From Aliarcobacter sp. (GTDB lineage: Bacteria > Campylobacterota > Campylobacteria > Campylobacterales > Arcobacteraceae): 6,609 nucleotides of DNA. The notes beneath the pieces were generated by a model that worked only from the letters and a program-made list of their open reading frames with translations, ran no database searches and was not told the origin of the DNA. Shown one piece after another: positions 1 to 5,761 of the stretch. The translations under genes and the position numbers were made by a program. The stretch spans positions 1-6,609 of the forward strand of contig JALRJW010000080.1 of NCBI GenBank assembly GCA_023268955.1, in the 5' to 3' direction. Every line of letters begins with the position of its first letter. Within the stretch, counting starts at the first letter, position 1.

Positions 1-165
1 AATTTTTTTGATTTCCTCGATAGGTATCGACTAGGGTATAGTTTAGATGAGTTAAGAGATGATATTACAAAGTTAACATCGCTTCCAATGTCTGATTTTG
101 AAGGGTTCAGATTGGAAATTTTTGCGCAGAATAGAAACCAACACCAAATTGTCCGATTAAGTTAG
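1..165 (+). CDS. Unrecognised open frame entering from the left edge, fused out of frame to htpG antisense
   Basis: Frame 1 is open from the first base to a TAG at 163-165. It reads roughly NFFDFLDRYRLGYSLDELRD and continues through SLPMSDFEGFRLEIFAQ. Only the part before about base 124 can be native, because beyond that the frame reads through the antisense strand of htpG. I do not recognise the family. The peptide is charged and leucine-rich and looks like plausible protein, perhaps the 3' part of a gene whose own end was lost at the junction. GC of bases 1-120 is about 32%, close to the adjoining htpG segment, so composition does not mark it as foreign. It could also be non-coding or the product of an assembly misjoin. 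Confidence 0.25.
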   Translation, partial: NFFDFLDRYRLGYSLDELRDDITKLTSLPMSDFEGFRLEIFAQNRNQHQIVRLS

Positions 166-514
166 AGTCTTTTTTAGCATCACCAGTCATTGCTTCGATG
201 AATGATTTAGTTCCTGATTTTGCGATTGTACCAATAGAAGCGATTAAATCAGCTTCATTCATACCAATACCATTATCAATAATTGTTAAAGACTTATCAG
301 CTTCGTCAAATGTAATAGTAACTTGACCTGACCAATCTTGTGGTAATGCCGCTTTGATTGTTTCGTCTGTAAGTTTTAAGTAATTTAATTTATCAATTGC
401 ATCACTTGCATTTGATACTAATTCTCTGATAAAAATTTCTTTGTTTGAATATAATGAGTGTGTCATTAAATGCAGTAATTGACCTACTTCAGTTTGAAAT
501 TGATGTTTTGCCAT
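107..514 (-). pseudogene. htpG: Hsp90 chaperone HtpG, 5' fragment (truncated ATPase domain)
   Basis: HtpG is the cytosolic bacterial Hsp90, an ATP-dependent dimeric chaperone. The 135 residues from Met at 514 are textbook N-terminal GHKL/Bergerat ATPase: ELVSNASDA (31-39, N-box with E31, N35 and D39), IIDNGIGM (78-85, DxGxG), IGTIAKSGT (94-102, lid) and GQFGVGFYSA (121-130). The family normally continues SAFMVA and runs to over 600 residues. Here homology stops at A130, followed by QKFPI and a stop, so the rest of the ATPase domain and the middle and C-terminal domains are missing. The start at 514 is preferred over the ATG at 562 because AGGAGA (526-521) lies six bases upstream and MAKHQFQTEVGQLLHLM is the usual HtpG start. 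As it stands it cannot be functional. The break is either a real rearrangement or an assembly end artefact. Confidence 0.9.
121..127. other. Junction where htpG homology ends abruptly
   Basis: Read on the minus strand, HtpG homology is perfect through FYSA (down to about base 125) and then vanishes within one codon. The junction sequence on the plus strand is TTTGCGCAGAAT. The alanine codon at the break is GCG, unusual in such AT-rich DNA, so the break may fall inside that codon. No inverted repeat or target duplication typical of an insertion sequence end is visible in the bases available to the left. Confidence 0.6.
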
Positions 515-520
515 ATAATT

Positions 521-526
521 TCTCCT
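521..526 (-). promoter_or_regulatory. Ribosome binding site of htpG
   Basis: AGGAGA on the minus strand, six bases before the ATG at 514. It is the strongest Shine-Dalgarno sequence near this gene and fixes the start, ruling out the longer reading from 562. Confidence 0.8.
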
Positions 527-597
527 ATAAATTTTTTTAATTTTACAATAGAATTTTAACAAAACTTTATAAAAGAAAGCTAAAGTTTAAATAAAAA

Positions 598-624
598 TTA
601 GCACTTTTTTATTTTGAGTGCTAA
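598..624. promoter_or_regulatory. CIRCE operator (HrcA repressor binding site)
   Basis: The plus strand shows TTAGCACTT (598-606), nine bases (607-615), then GAGTGCTAA (616-624). The CIRCE consensus is TTAGCACTC-N9-GAGTGCTAA, so the right arm is exact, the left arm has one mismatch and the spacer is exactly nine. CIRCE is bound by HrcA, the repressor of groESL and hrcA-grpE-dnaK in many bacteria, including Campylobacterota. Here it lies between htpG (start 514) and the divergent gene at 686. It sits just downstream of a -10-like box for htpG and just upstream of one for the plus-strand gene, so it could block either promoter. Confidence 0.9.
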
Positions 625-630
625 TCTAAA

Positions 631-638
631 ATTTTATA
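631..638 (-). promoter_or_regulatory. Putative -10 region of the htpG promoter
   Basis: Minus strand TATAAAAT at 638-631. Transcription would begin near 625, placing CIRCE at the start site, the usual arrangement for HrcA repression. No clear -35 is seen, as is common in Campylobacterota. TTTATAAAG near 573-565 is an alternative that would put CIRCE upstream of the promoter. Confidence 0.45.
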
Positions 639-640
639 AT
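635..640 (+). promoter_or_regulatory. Putative -10 box for the divergent membrane protein gene
   Basis: An exact TATAAT on the plus strand, 45 bases before the ATG at 686. A weak -35-like TTGAGT (614-619) lies inside the right arm of CIRCE with a short 15-base spacer. Bound HrcA would therefore overlap the -35 region. AGATAAAAT (654-662) is a rival -10. Confidence 0.4.
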
Positions 641-685
641 AAGCTATTTTTTTAGATAAAATAACAAAAAAATAAAAGTAAGAAG

Positions 686-1228
686 ATGAAAAATAAAATA
701 TTAGATAGATATGAAAAAACTATTGATGATGAAATTATTATAAATATTTCTACTGAAAAAATTGAAGATTTATATGTAAATTATGACAAAAACTCTTCTT
801 TTATCAAAAAAGATTTAAATGATGAATTAGAAAAATACTTGGTGCAAAGTATTGAAGAAATAGGAAACCATCCATTTATTATAAAATTTTACTTTAATGA
901 AAATCCAGAAACACAAACAAAAGAAAAACTTAAAAATAGTATTAAAAATTACTTTGAATATCTACAACATTTAGAACAAATCAAACTAAAAAAACAAGTT
1001 AAAAACTCTTTTATTTTTATACTCTTTGGTTTTATCTTTATTTCTATTGCTCTTTTTTTAGGAGATACTGAAAAATTTTTATTAAGACTTTTTTCTGAGG
1101 GTGTTATGGTCGCTGGTTGGGTTTCTTTATGGGAAGCTATGGCAACCATTTTGATTAAATGGTTACCATTAAAAAATAAACTCGAAATTTATAAAAAAAT
1201 AGCAAATGCTAAAATTGATATTTCTTAA
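686..1228 (+). CDS. Uncharacterised two-TM membrane protein with EGVMVAGWVSLWEA motif
   Basis: This is a 180-residue protein of unknown function. The N-terminal ~105 residues are soluble and highly charged, with a helical lysine/glutamate stretch at 78-105. Two hydrophobic segments follow at about 107-125 and 138-157, joined by a short loop (GDTEKFLLRLFSEG). The segment EGVMVAGWVSLWEA (138-151) and the following W-L-P are compact and look family-conserved; I associate similar sequences with a widespread hypothetical family, from memory only. Both termini are probably cytoplasmic. The ATG at 686 follows a modest AAGTAAGAAG ribosome site. The gene is divergent from htpG across the CIRCE element, so it may be heat-shock controlled. 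It converges on the sensor gene with stops overlapping by three to four bases. No catalytic motif is visible. Confidence 0.8.
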   Translation: MKNKILDRYEKTIDDEIIINISTEKIEDLYVNYDKNSSFIKKDLNDELEKYLVQSIEEIGNHPFIIKFYFNENPETQTKEKLKNSIKNYFEYLQHLEQIKLKKQVKNSFIFILFGFIFISIALFLGDTEKFLLRLFSEGVMVAGWVSLWEAMATILIKWLPLKNKLEIYKKIANAKIDIS

Positions 1229-2217
1229 CTCTTTTGATTGCCACAGTTTTGCAACAAACTATCCAATTGATTTTTCAAATCATTAAGTTTTTTTGTTGTT
1301 TTTAAAAGATTTTCTGAAGACTCGATTGCAATATCTTCACTCATATCAATTTGCTTTATAATTTCTGATTTATTTTCAAGTTCATCAATAATATCAGCAA
1401 ACTCTTCAGTAAGACTCTCTAATTTCTTAGAAGCCATTTCAGATTGCTGTAAAGCTGTTTGAGAGTAACTCATTACAGAATTTACTTTACTTATAAAACA
1501 GTTCATATCATGAGCCATTTCCACAAACTCTTTTTCAGAATTTATTTCAATAGGCTCTAATTGAGATATCTCTGTACTTCCTAATTTTTTATATTTTTCG
1601 ATAAATTCCCTTGCATGAGCTTCTATTTGTTTTAATTGAATTAAAGCATATAAAGCAAACACAAATAAAAATGCAAAAGCTAAAAATTGGAAATTTTTTA
1701 TAAAAGTTGTTTTCTCTTCAAAATGTGTATTATAAAGTGTAACTACCTCATCTACTTCTTGCAGTAAACTATTATTTGACTCATAAAAATAGTTTAAAAG
1801 TTGATTTAACTTTCCAAAATCATTATTTAATAATGCTGATTTAAACTCTTTAGTATTTGTTTCAAACTCAGCCCACAAAATAGCTACTTTTGATATTTGT
1901 TCATCTATATTATTTGTAGGTGGAATTGATATATTTAAAATTTCATTTCCATCTTTTAAAGTTTTTAAACCATAGTTAAACTCATCAATTGCACCATTTA
2001 TTTCATCAAAATTATGACTTCTTGTTTGATATAAATAAAAGATATTTTTAGTAATTTTTTGAGTCAACATTCTTTGTTTACCAGCAATATTTATTATAGT
2101 TGCATCTTTAACATTTTTTTGATTTAAATAAATACTTATTGAAATAACTGTAAAAATCGATAAGATTAAAAGCAATGCTAAAATCTTGATTTTCTGACTA
2201 ACACTGATATTTTTCAT
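1225..2217 (-). CDS. Membrane sensor with PilJ/NarX-like periplasmic domain and no output domain
   Basis: This 330-residue inner-membrane protein has TM1 at about 10-31, a periplasmic helical region at 32-175, TM2 at about 176-194 and a cytoplasmic helical tail to 330. Just after TM1 it carries INIAGKQRMLTQKITK (42-57), the signature of the PilJ / 'type IV pili methyl-accepting chemotaxis transducer N-terminal' domain. The same fold and P-box-like motif form the nitrate/nitrite sensor region of NarX and NarQ. No histidine kinase, GGDEF or MCP signalling domain follows; the tail (about 200-325) is polar, likely coiled coil. It is the last gene of the operon, 4 bases after the Crp/Fnr gene, with AGGA about 11 bases before the ATG. 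Inference: it senses nitrate, nitrite or a related anion and signals through protein contacts, perhaps with the regulator next door. The ligand is unproven. Confidence 0.8.
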   Translation of the reverse strand: MKNISVSQKIKILALLLILSIFTVISISIYLNQKNVKDATIINIAGKQRMLTQKITKNIFYLYQTRSHNFDEINGAIDEFNYGLKTLKDGNEILNISIPPTNNIDEQISKVAILWAEFETNTKEFKSALLNNDFGKLNQLLNYFYESNNSLLQEVDEVVTLYNTHFEEKTTFIKNFQFLAFAFLFVFALYALIQLKQIEAHAREFIEKYKKLGSTEISQLEPIEINSEKEFVEMAHDMNCFISKVNSVMSYSQTALQQSEMASKKLESLTEEFADIIDELENKSEIIKQIDMSEDIAIESSENLLKTTKKLNDLKNQLDSLLQNCGNQKS

Positions 2218-2221
2218 TTTT

Positions 2222-2881
2222 TTATATTCCTAAATATATACTTTTGAGTTCTTCTTCTTTATTCACTACAACTTCACCTTTATCAACACTTATGACCTCA
2301 TTTCTTGTAAGTCTTTTTAAAACCCGTGAAAGTGTTTCTGGCTGAATATGCAAAAGAAGTGAAACTTCATTTCTTTTTAATTGGTTAAACATCTCTAAAT
2401 CATTTGTAAGCATAAAAGCAACTTTACTTGTAGCATCAAAAACTAGCTCTCTATTTACGATACATTGAAGCTGTTGATTTTTATAAATTAGTTCATTTAT
2501 AAACTTTAAAACTAACTCATTTTGATTTAAAAATTCCTCTTTAAACTTTTGAAAATCAAGTGATAAAAGCAGACTTTCTCTTATAAACTCACTATTTGAA
2601 AAACATTTGATTTTATTGTCATTTAAATTAGATAATTCAGATATTACAGAGTTTGGGTAAACATAATATAAGAAAATTTCATTATCATATTTATCGATTT
2701 TATACACTTTTAACAAACCATCAACCAGAAATAATAATCTATCTGTACTTTCTGATTCATAAAATAAAATTGTATCTTTTTCAAAGTGTGATAAATGTGC
2801 CATTGAAGCTATTAGCTGAACATTTTCATCGTCTAAATGACTGAATAAATTGATTTTTTTAATTGCGTCTTTAATATTCAT
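2222..2881 (-). CDS. Crp/Fnr-family transcriptional regulator (NO/nitrogen-oxide type likely)
   Basis: The 219 residues show a cyclic-nucleotide-binding-like beta barrel (about 15-115), a dimerisation helix (about 120-145) and a winged helix-turn-helix (about 150-205). The recognition helix QPETLSRVLKRL (180-191) has the E-x-x-S-R pattern (E182, S185, R186) that reads TTGA half-sites in FNR and DNR. It lacks the N-terminal cysteine cluster of oxygen-sensing FNR; only C93 and C140 are present. It also lacks the phosphate-binding GE...RSA segment of cAMP-binding CRP (here SELSNLNDNKIKCFS). That leaves the DNR/NssR-like branch, which in other bacteria answers NO or nitrosative stress through heme or an unknown ligand. 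It is seventh in the operon, 37 bases after the YgbA-like gene, with GGTGAAA before the ATG. It probably acts on the palindrome at 6109-6122, making the operon self-regulated. The effector is inference. Confidence 0.88.
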   Translation of the reverse strand: MNIKDAIKKINLFSHLDDENVQLIASMAHLSHFEKDTILFYESESTDRLLFLVDGLLKVYKIDKYDNEIFLYYVYPNSVISELSNLNDNKIKCFSNSEFIRESLLLSLDFQKFKEEFLNQNELVLKFINELIYKNQQLQCIVNRELVFDATSKVAFMLTNDLEMFNQLKRNEVSLLLHIQPETLSRVLKRLTRNEVISVDKGEVVVNKEEELKSIYLGI

Positions 2882-2918
2882 TTATATTTCACCATCCATA
2901 AAAAAATATAATAACATT

Positions 2919-3257
2919 TTATATATTAAACAATTTTTTTATTTTGATTAATCCAAACTGCATTCCACTATATCTCATAAGTTTTGCTAGTTTTTTCCAT
3001 TTTGATTTTTCATAACAAGGATTTGGACATCTTCTGCACATTGGTTTTATTTCATGGGGACACTCTTGCAATCGTTCAAAAGAGTAAGATATAAGTTTAT
3101 GACAATCATCACATAAACAAAAAGAACTCTTAATTTCCTCTTGTTTATACTCTAATTTATAATTTTTTTCATACAAATTTTCATGATGATTTTCACAATA
3201 TTTTGTAAAAAATTTCTCTAAAGTTTGTACCTCAGCTTTAAATTTTTCTAAAGTCAT
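2919..3257 (-). CDS. YgbA-like 'nitrous oxide-stimulated promoter' family protein
   Basis: This is a 112-residue cytosolic cysteine-rich protein. The C-terminal pattern is that of the YgbA family: CENHH (21-25), CDDC (49-52) followed by Y58 and RLQECPHE (62-69), then KPMCRRCPNPCY (71-82) and MRYSGM (94-99). Eight cysteines (21, 47, 49, 52, 66, 74, 77, 81) suggest a bound metal or iron-sulfur centre. In E. coli, ygbA is under NsrR control and induced by nitric oxide; its biochemical role is not settled. The gene overlaps the FmdE-like gene by four bases (ATGA at 3254-3257), implying translational coupling. It is the strongest single family pointer to an NO role for the operon. The typical GPRM after MRYSG is GMQF-like here, a small departure. 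The basic C-terminus (KIKKLFNI) is unremarkable. Confidence 0.85.
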   Translation of the reverse strand: MTLEKFKAEVQTLEKFFTKYCENHHENLYEKNYKLEYKQEEIKSSFCLCDDCHKLISYSFERLQECPHEIKPMCRRCPNPCYEKSKWKKLAKLMRYSGMQFGLIKIKKLFNI

Positions 3258-3847
3258 AAAACAGTTATCACTCTATCTGGATTTTTTAAAATCTCTTCAA
3301 CCCTACTTTGCCATAAATTTTGGAACTCTTTTTTATCTTGTATTGTTGCTATATTTTGCATCATTTTTTGCATAAGTTCTTGTGTTTTAGGATTCATTGG
3401 AACAATATTTGGATTATAAATTAATTCAACTGTTTCATTTGTATCAACTCGTTTAAACTTCGCACTTGAAGTAATATTTGCATTAAATTCAACTAAATCA
3501 TATCTTTTGAATTTTCCATTTAAACCTTTGAAACCAGAAGATTTTGTTGCTCCTGTAATTTGAGCTATTACATTTGCAATAACACCAGCAACACCTTCAT
3601 TTTCATTTTCTTTAAATGAAACAAAAACTTCACCTCTTTTTGGGATTTCATTTTTGTACAACTCTTTTAAAGCAATTTGCGTCATTAAATATGCACCTAC
3701 AACTGTAGGACAACTGTGTCCCGCTAATTTTACAACATCCAAATAACCAAACTCTATACTTCCATCTTCAAAAGCACCTAAAAAATCTGACAAATCATCT
3801 TTTAATACTATTTTTTCTACTTCATCAAAAAACTTTGGATAATTCAT
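3254..3847 (-). CDS. FmdE-like protein (formylmethanofuran dehydrogenase subunit E family) with GHSCP motif
   Basis: The 197-residue protein carries LAGHSCPTVVGAYLM (41-55), which matches the GHxCPG...G core of the FmdE family; H44 and C46 are the probable metal ligands. A second conserved-looking block is EGVAGVIANVIAQITGATKSSGFKGL (84-109), like the D/A-rich helix and TGAT/GKG turn of FmdE. The C-terminal helix (about 155-190) lacks the treble-clef zinc ribbon of some homologs; the next gene supplies a separate cysteine-rich protein instead. No signal peptide is visible, so it is cytosolic. There is no other methanogenesis gene here and the enzymatic role is unknown. Proteins of this family outside methanogens are poorly characterised. 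AAGGACG precedes the ATG; the gap to the MIP18 gene is 14 bases. It probably handles a metal or metal cofactor within this operon. Confidence 0.75.
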   Translation of the reverse strand: MNYPKFFDEVEKIVLKDDLSDFLGAFEDGSIEFGYLDVVKLAGHSCPTVVGAYLMTQIALKELYKNEIPKRGEVFVSFKENENEGVAGVIANVIAQITGATKSSGFKGLNGKFKRYDLVEFNANITSSAKFKRVDTNETVELIYNPNIVPMNPKTQELMQKMMQNIATIQDKKEFQNLWQSRVEEILKNPDRVITVL

Positions 3848-3861
3848 TTTTCGTCCTTAAT

Positions 3862-4167
3862 TTAAAATCCACCTAGTTTCGCTTTTACTTCATCACTAGC
3901 CATACTTATATTCCAAACTGGCTCCCAAACCAAATCAATATCAACTTTTTGAACATCAGGTAATTCTCTTAAAACTGCTTCTTGAACCCATTGTAATATC
4001 ATTTGATGTAAAGGACACGATTTTGTACTTAATGTCATTGTAACAATAACTTCCATATTTTCATCACAAACTGCATCATAAATTAATCCCATTTCTACAA
4101 GATTAAAACCAACTTCTGGGTCAAGTACAGTTGAAACTGCTTTAAAAATCTCTTCTTTAGTGTACAT
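3862..4167 (-). CDS. MIP18/DUF59 family metal-sulfur cluster assembly factor
   Basis: The 101-residue protein spans a whole FeS_assembly_P (DUF59) domain: VLDPEVGFNLVEMGLIYDA (14-32), TMTLSTKSCPLHQMI (43-57) with the family's reactive cysteine C51, and the C-terminal WEPVWNISMASDEVKAKLG (81-99). Relatives include SufT, PaaD and eukaryotic MIP18/CIA2, which help insert iron-sulfur clusters into target proteins. It acts in the cytosol. The start lies one base after the stop of the 12-TM gene, with its AAGGAAG ribosome site inside that gene, so the two are probably translated together. Inference: it matures or repairs iron-sulfur proteins damaged by NO, or serves a specific partner in this operon. 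Its exact client cannot be told from sequence. Confidence 0.9.
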   Translation of the reverse strand: MYTKEEIFKAVSTVLDPEVGFNLVEMGLIYDAVCDENMEVIVTMTLSTKSCPLHQMILQWVQEAVLRELPDVQKVDIDLVWEPVWNISMASDEVKAKLGGF

Positions 4168-4168
4168 T

Positions 4169-5407
4169 TTATTCTTCCTTATAATTTATCATAAATAAAA
4201 TATCTTTTAACAAAAATATTGCCCCAACAAATAAAAAACTAATCCCACTTTTAAAAACTATATAATCTGCATTTAATATTCCATAAGCACAAATAAAAAC
4301 TCCAATTGATGATAAAAGTAATTGAAAATTTGCACTTTTTTTTGGAATCATATCACTTAACATTGGTATTTTCTTTTTACCAACTAAAGGTGAAAATCTT
4401 TCATACCAAACTAAAAATGGAATGATTTTATATAAGTGTCCTATTATTAAAAAACTCAAAAAACCTATAATCCCAAACCAAGATATGCAAAGTAATAAAC
4501 TCTCACTTGGATAAACTACATATAAAAAACTAAGAAATAAAGCTATTAAAAAACTAAAGTAAGAAAATATCATACTTTTAAAATAAATATCAGACTCTAT
4601 TCTAGCTCTTGTTTTATAAATTATATATATCTGATAAAAATATAAACATAATGCAATAAATGTGAAATTATAAGCTAGATATTCAAAAAATTTAATATGA
4701 GTAAGACTAGATATAAGCATACTTGTAATACCAATTGATAAAATTGCAAGTGCCACTTTTACATACTTCCATGAAAAGTTATGACTTAACCAAAACATTG
4801 GTAATAAAACTAAACTCATTCCCATTACAGTTATTCCAACATAACCTATTAATACAAAATAAACATGACTTTTAAGTAAGGCATAAATATCAATATTAAT
4901 AATTCCAGCATATCCCAAAGCCAATACTAATCCAATTATTAAACCTATTAATAAAAAAATATTTGCAACTAAAACTGTTAGCATTACAAAGTTTAATTTC
5001 TTGACTTTTTTTATAGTTAAAAATGTTTCAAATAAAAATATAAAAAATGAAATAAAAGCTATCACACCACCAAAAGGCAATAGTAAAGGATAATAAAGAA
5101 ATCCAAAAGCCATTAAAACAGCACCAATTAAAAGTAATGGATAAATCACATAATACAAATCAACAGCAAAATGCCCTACTTCTAAAACAACAGGTATAAG
5201 TTGAGCCATTGCACCAAATATTATCATCATAATAAAACCAAGCAAAAATAGATGTATCCAAGCTAAAGTATCACTGTTTAAACTATATAAATTTGTAACA
5301 TCAATATTAAATAATAATAAAATACTAGAAAGATAAACTATAGCTCCAATTATGAAAAATGGAGCTATTAGTTTAAAAGGAGGGGCGAATTCTTGGGAGA
5401 TATTCAT
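4169..5407 (-). CDS. 12-TM NnrS / heme-copper oxidase subunit I-like membrane protein
   Basis: This is a 412-residue inner-membrane protein with about 12 hydrophobic segments (roughly 12-33, 49-72, 83-105, 109-131, 139-165, 181-205, 215-235, 243-264, 276-298, 304-328, 361-379, 386-407). Histidines at helix ends recur in a repeated motif: H52 in AWIHLFLLGF...FGAMAQLIP (TM2), H181 in SHVYFVLIGYVG...MSLVLLP (TM6) and H324 in GHLYKIIPFLVWYERF (TM10). Other histidines are H79, H209 and H237. Helix count and the H-x(6-7)-G...P pattern recall NnrS and heme-copper oxidase subunit I. The HH of TM7 and the HxH of TM10 that bind CuB and the paired hemes in true oxidases are absent. The loop RFSPLVGKKKIPMLSDMIP (337-355) looks like a family signature. 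Likely a heme-binding NO-response or electron-transfer protein; NO reductase activity is speculative. Start by weak AAGAAA upstream. Confidence 0.75.
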   Translation of the reverse strand: MNISQEFAPPFKLIAPFFIIGAIVYLSSILLLFNIDVTNLYSLNSDTLAWIHLFLLGFIMMIIFGAMAQLIPVVLEVGHFAVDLYYVIYPLLLIGAVLMAFGFLYYPLLLPFGGVIAFISFFIFLFETFLTIKKVKKLNFVMLTVLVANIFLLIGLIIGLVLALGYAGIINIDIYALLKSHVYFVLIGYVGITVMGMSLVLLPMFWLSHNFSWKYVKVALAILSIGITSMLISSLTHIKFFEYLAYNFTFIALCLYFYQIYIIYKTRARIESDIYFKSMIFSYFSFLIALFLSFLYVVYPSESLLLCISWFGIIGFLSFLIIGHLYKIIPFLVWYERFSPLVGKKKIPMLSDMIPKKSANFQLLLSSIGVFICAYGILNADYIVFKSGISFLFVGAIFLLKDILFMINYKEE

Positions 5408-5425
5408 GTTTTTTTCTTGATAAAA

Positions 5426-5749
5426 TTAACCATTGCAACTATTTTGTGTAAAATCTGTTGTGTTTTGAACAACAGATTTTCTACTAAACACTACTTTTAC
5501 TTTTCCATCTTCTGTAGTCTCTTCTTCAAAATCAAACTCTTGCTGAACTTTGGGGAATAATCCAGCTGGAGATTTATGATTAATCATAATTAATTTTGAA
5601 TTATCATCAAGAAGTTGTAATCCAGCCATAGCATTTACCATAGGATGAGGAGGTTCACACATACTTGTATCAAAACAATAAACTGTAAAACCTGATTCTT
5701 CTTCTTTAAAAAAATCTACTGTTGCTCCTGCAACTTCAACTTTTTCCAT
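5426..5749 (-). CDS. DUF2249-like small protein
   Basis: The 107-residue soluble protein matches the shape of the DUF2249 family: an N-terminal strand, CEPPHPMVNAMAGLQLLDDNSKLIMINHKSP (31-61) with the EPPxPM...L..L signature, then GLFPKVQQEFDFEEETTEDGKVKVVFSRK (63-91). The fold is SirA/TusA-like in related families. Cysteines C25, C31 and C105 are present. DUF2249 proteins often occur near hemerythrin/RIC, NnrS and denitrification genes, but their biochemistry is not established. The C-terminal extension after 91 is polar and probably disordered. It follows the cytochrome gene by 12 bases and precedes the 12-TM gene by 18, so it belongs to the operon. Ribosome site AAAAGAG lies six bases before the ATG. 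Confidence 0.75.
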   Translation of the reverse strand: MEKVEVAGATVDFFKEEESGFTVYCFDTSMCEPPHPMVNAMAGLQLLDDNSKLIMINHKSPAGLFPKVQQEFDFEEETTEDGKVKVVFSRKSVVQNTTDFTQNSCNG

Positions 5750-5761
5750 GATAAACTCTTT

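Noticed and set aside
515..562. Longer N-terminus of HtpG (MLKFYCKIKKIYRRNY)
   Set aside because: The ATG at 562 has no Shine-Dalgarno sequence, while AGGAGA precedes the ATG at 514 and family members start MAKHQF-like.
949..1149. Minus-strand open frame of 66 residues
   Set aside because: It lies fully inside the plus-strand gene 686-1228, has no ribosome site and its composition is that of an antisense shadow.
2653..2844. Plus-strand open frame of 63 residues
   Set aside because: It is antisense to the well-supported Crp/Fnr gene and resembles no protein family.
2222..2881. Calling the regulator oxygen-sensing FNR or cAMP-binding CRP
   Set aside because: It has no N-terminal cysteine cluster and no GE...RSA phosphate-binding signature; only the shared fold and recognition helix are supported.
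2882..2918. Separate promoter for the regulator gene in the 37-base gap
   Set aside because: The gap is AT-rich and -10-like stretches occur by chance; no operator or spacing supports an internal promoter, so it is left unannotated.
4169..5407. Calling the 12-TM protein a true NorB or cbb3 oxidase subunit I
   Set aside because: The HH pair in TM7 and HxH in TM10 that bind the catalytic metal centre are absent.
5417..5430. FNR-like sequence TTGAT-AAAA-TTAAC before the 12-TM gene
   Set aside because: Only the left half-site fits; the right half departs from ATCAA, and the site lies in an 18-base intra-operon gap spanning the stop of the upstream gene.
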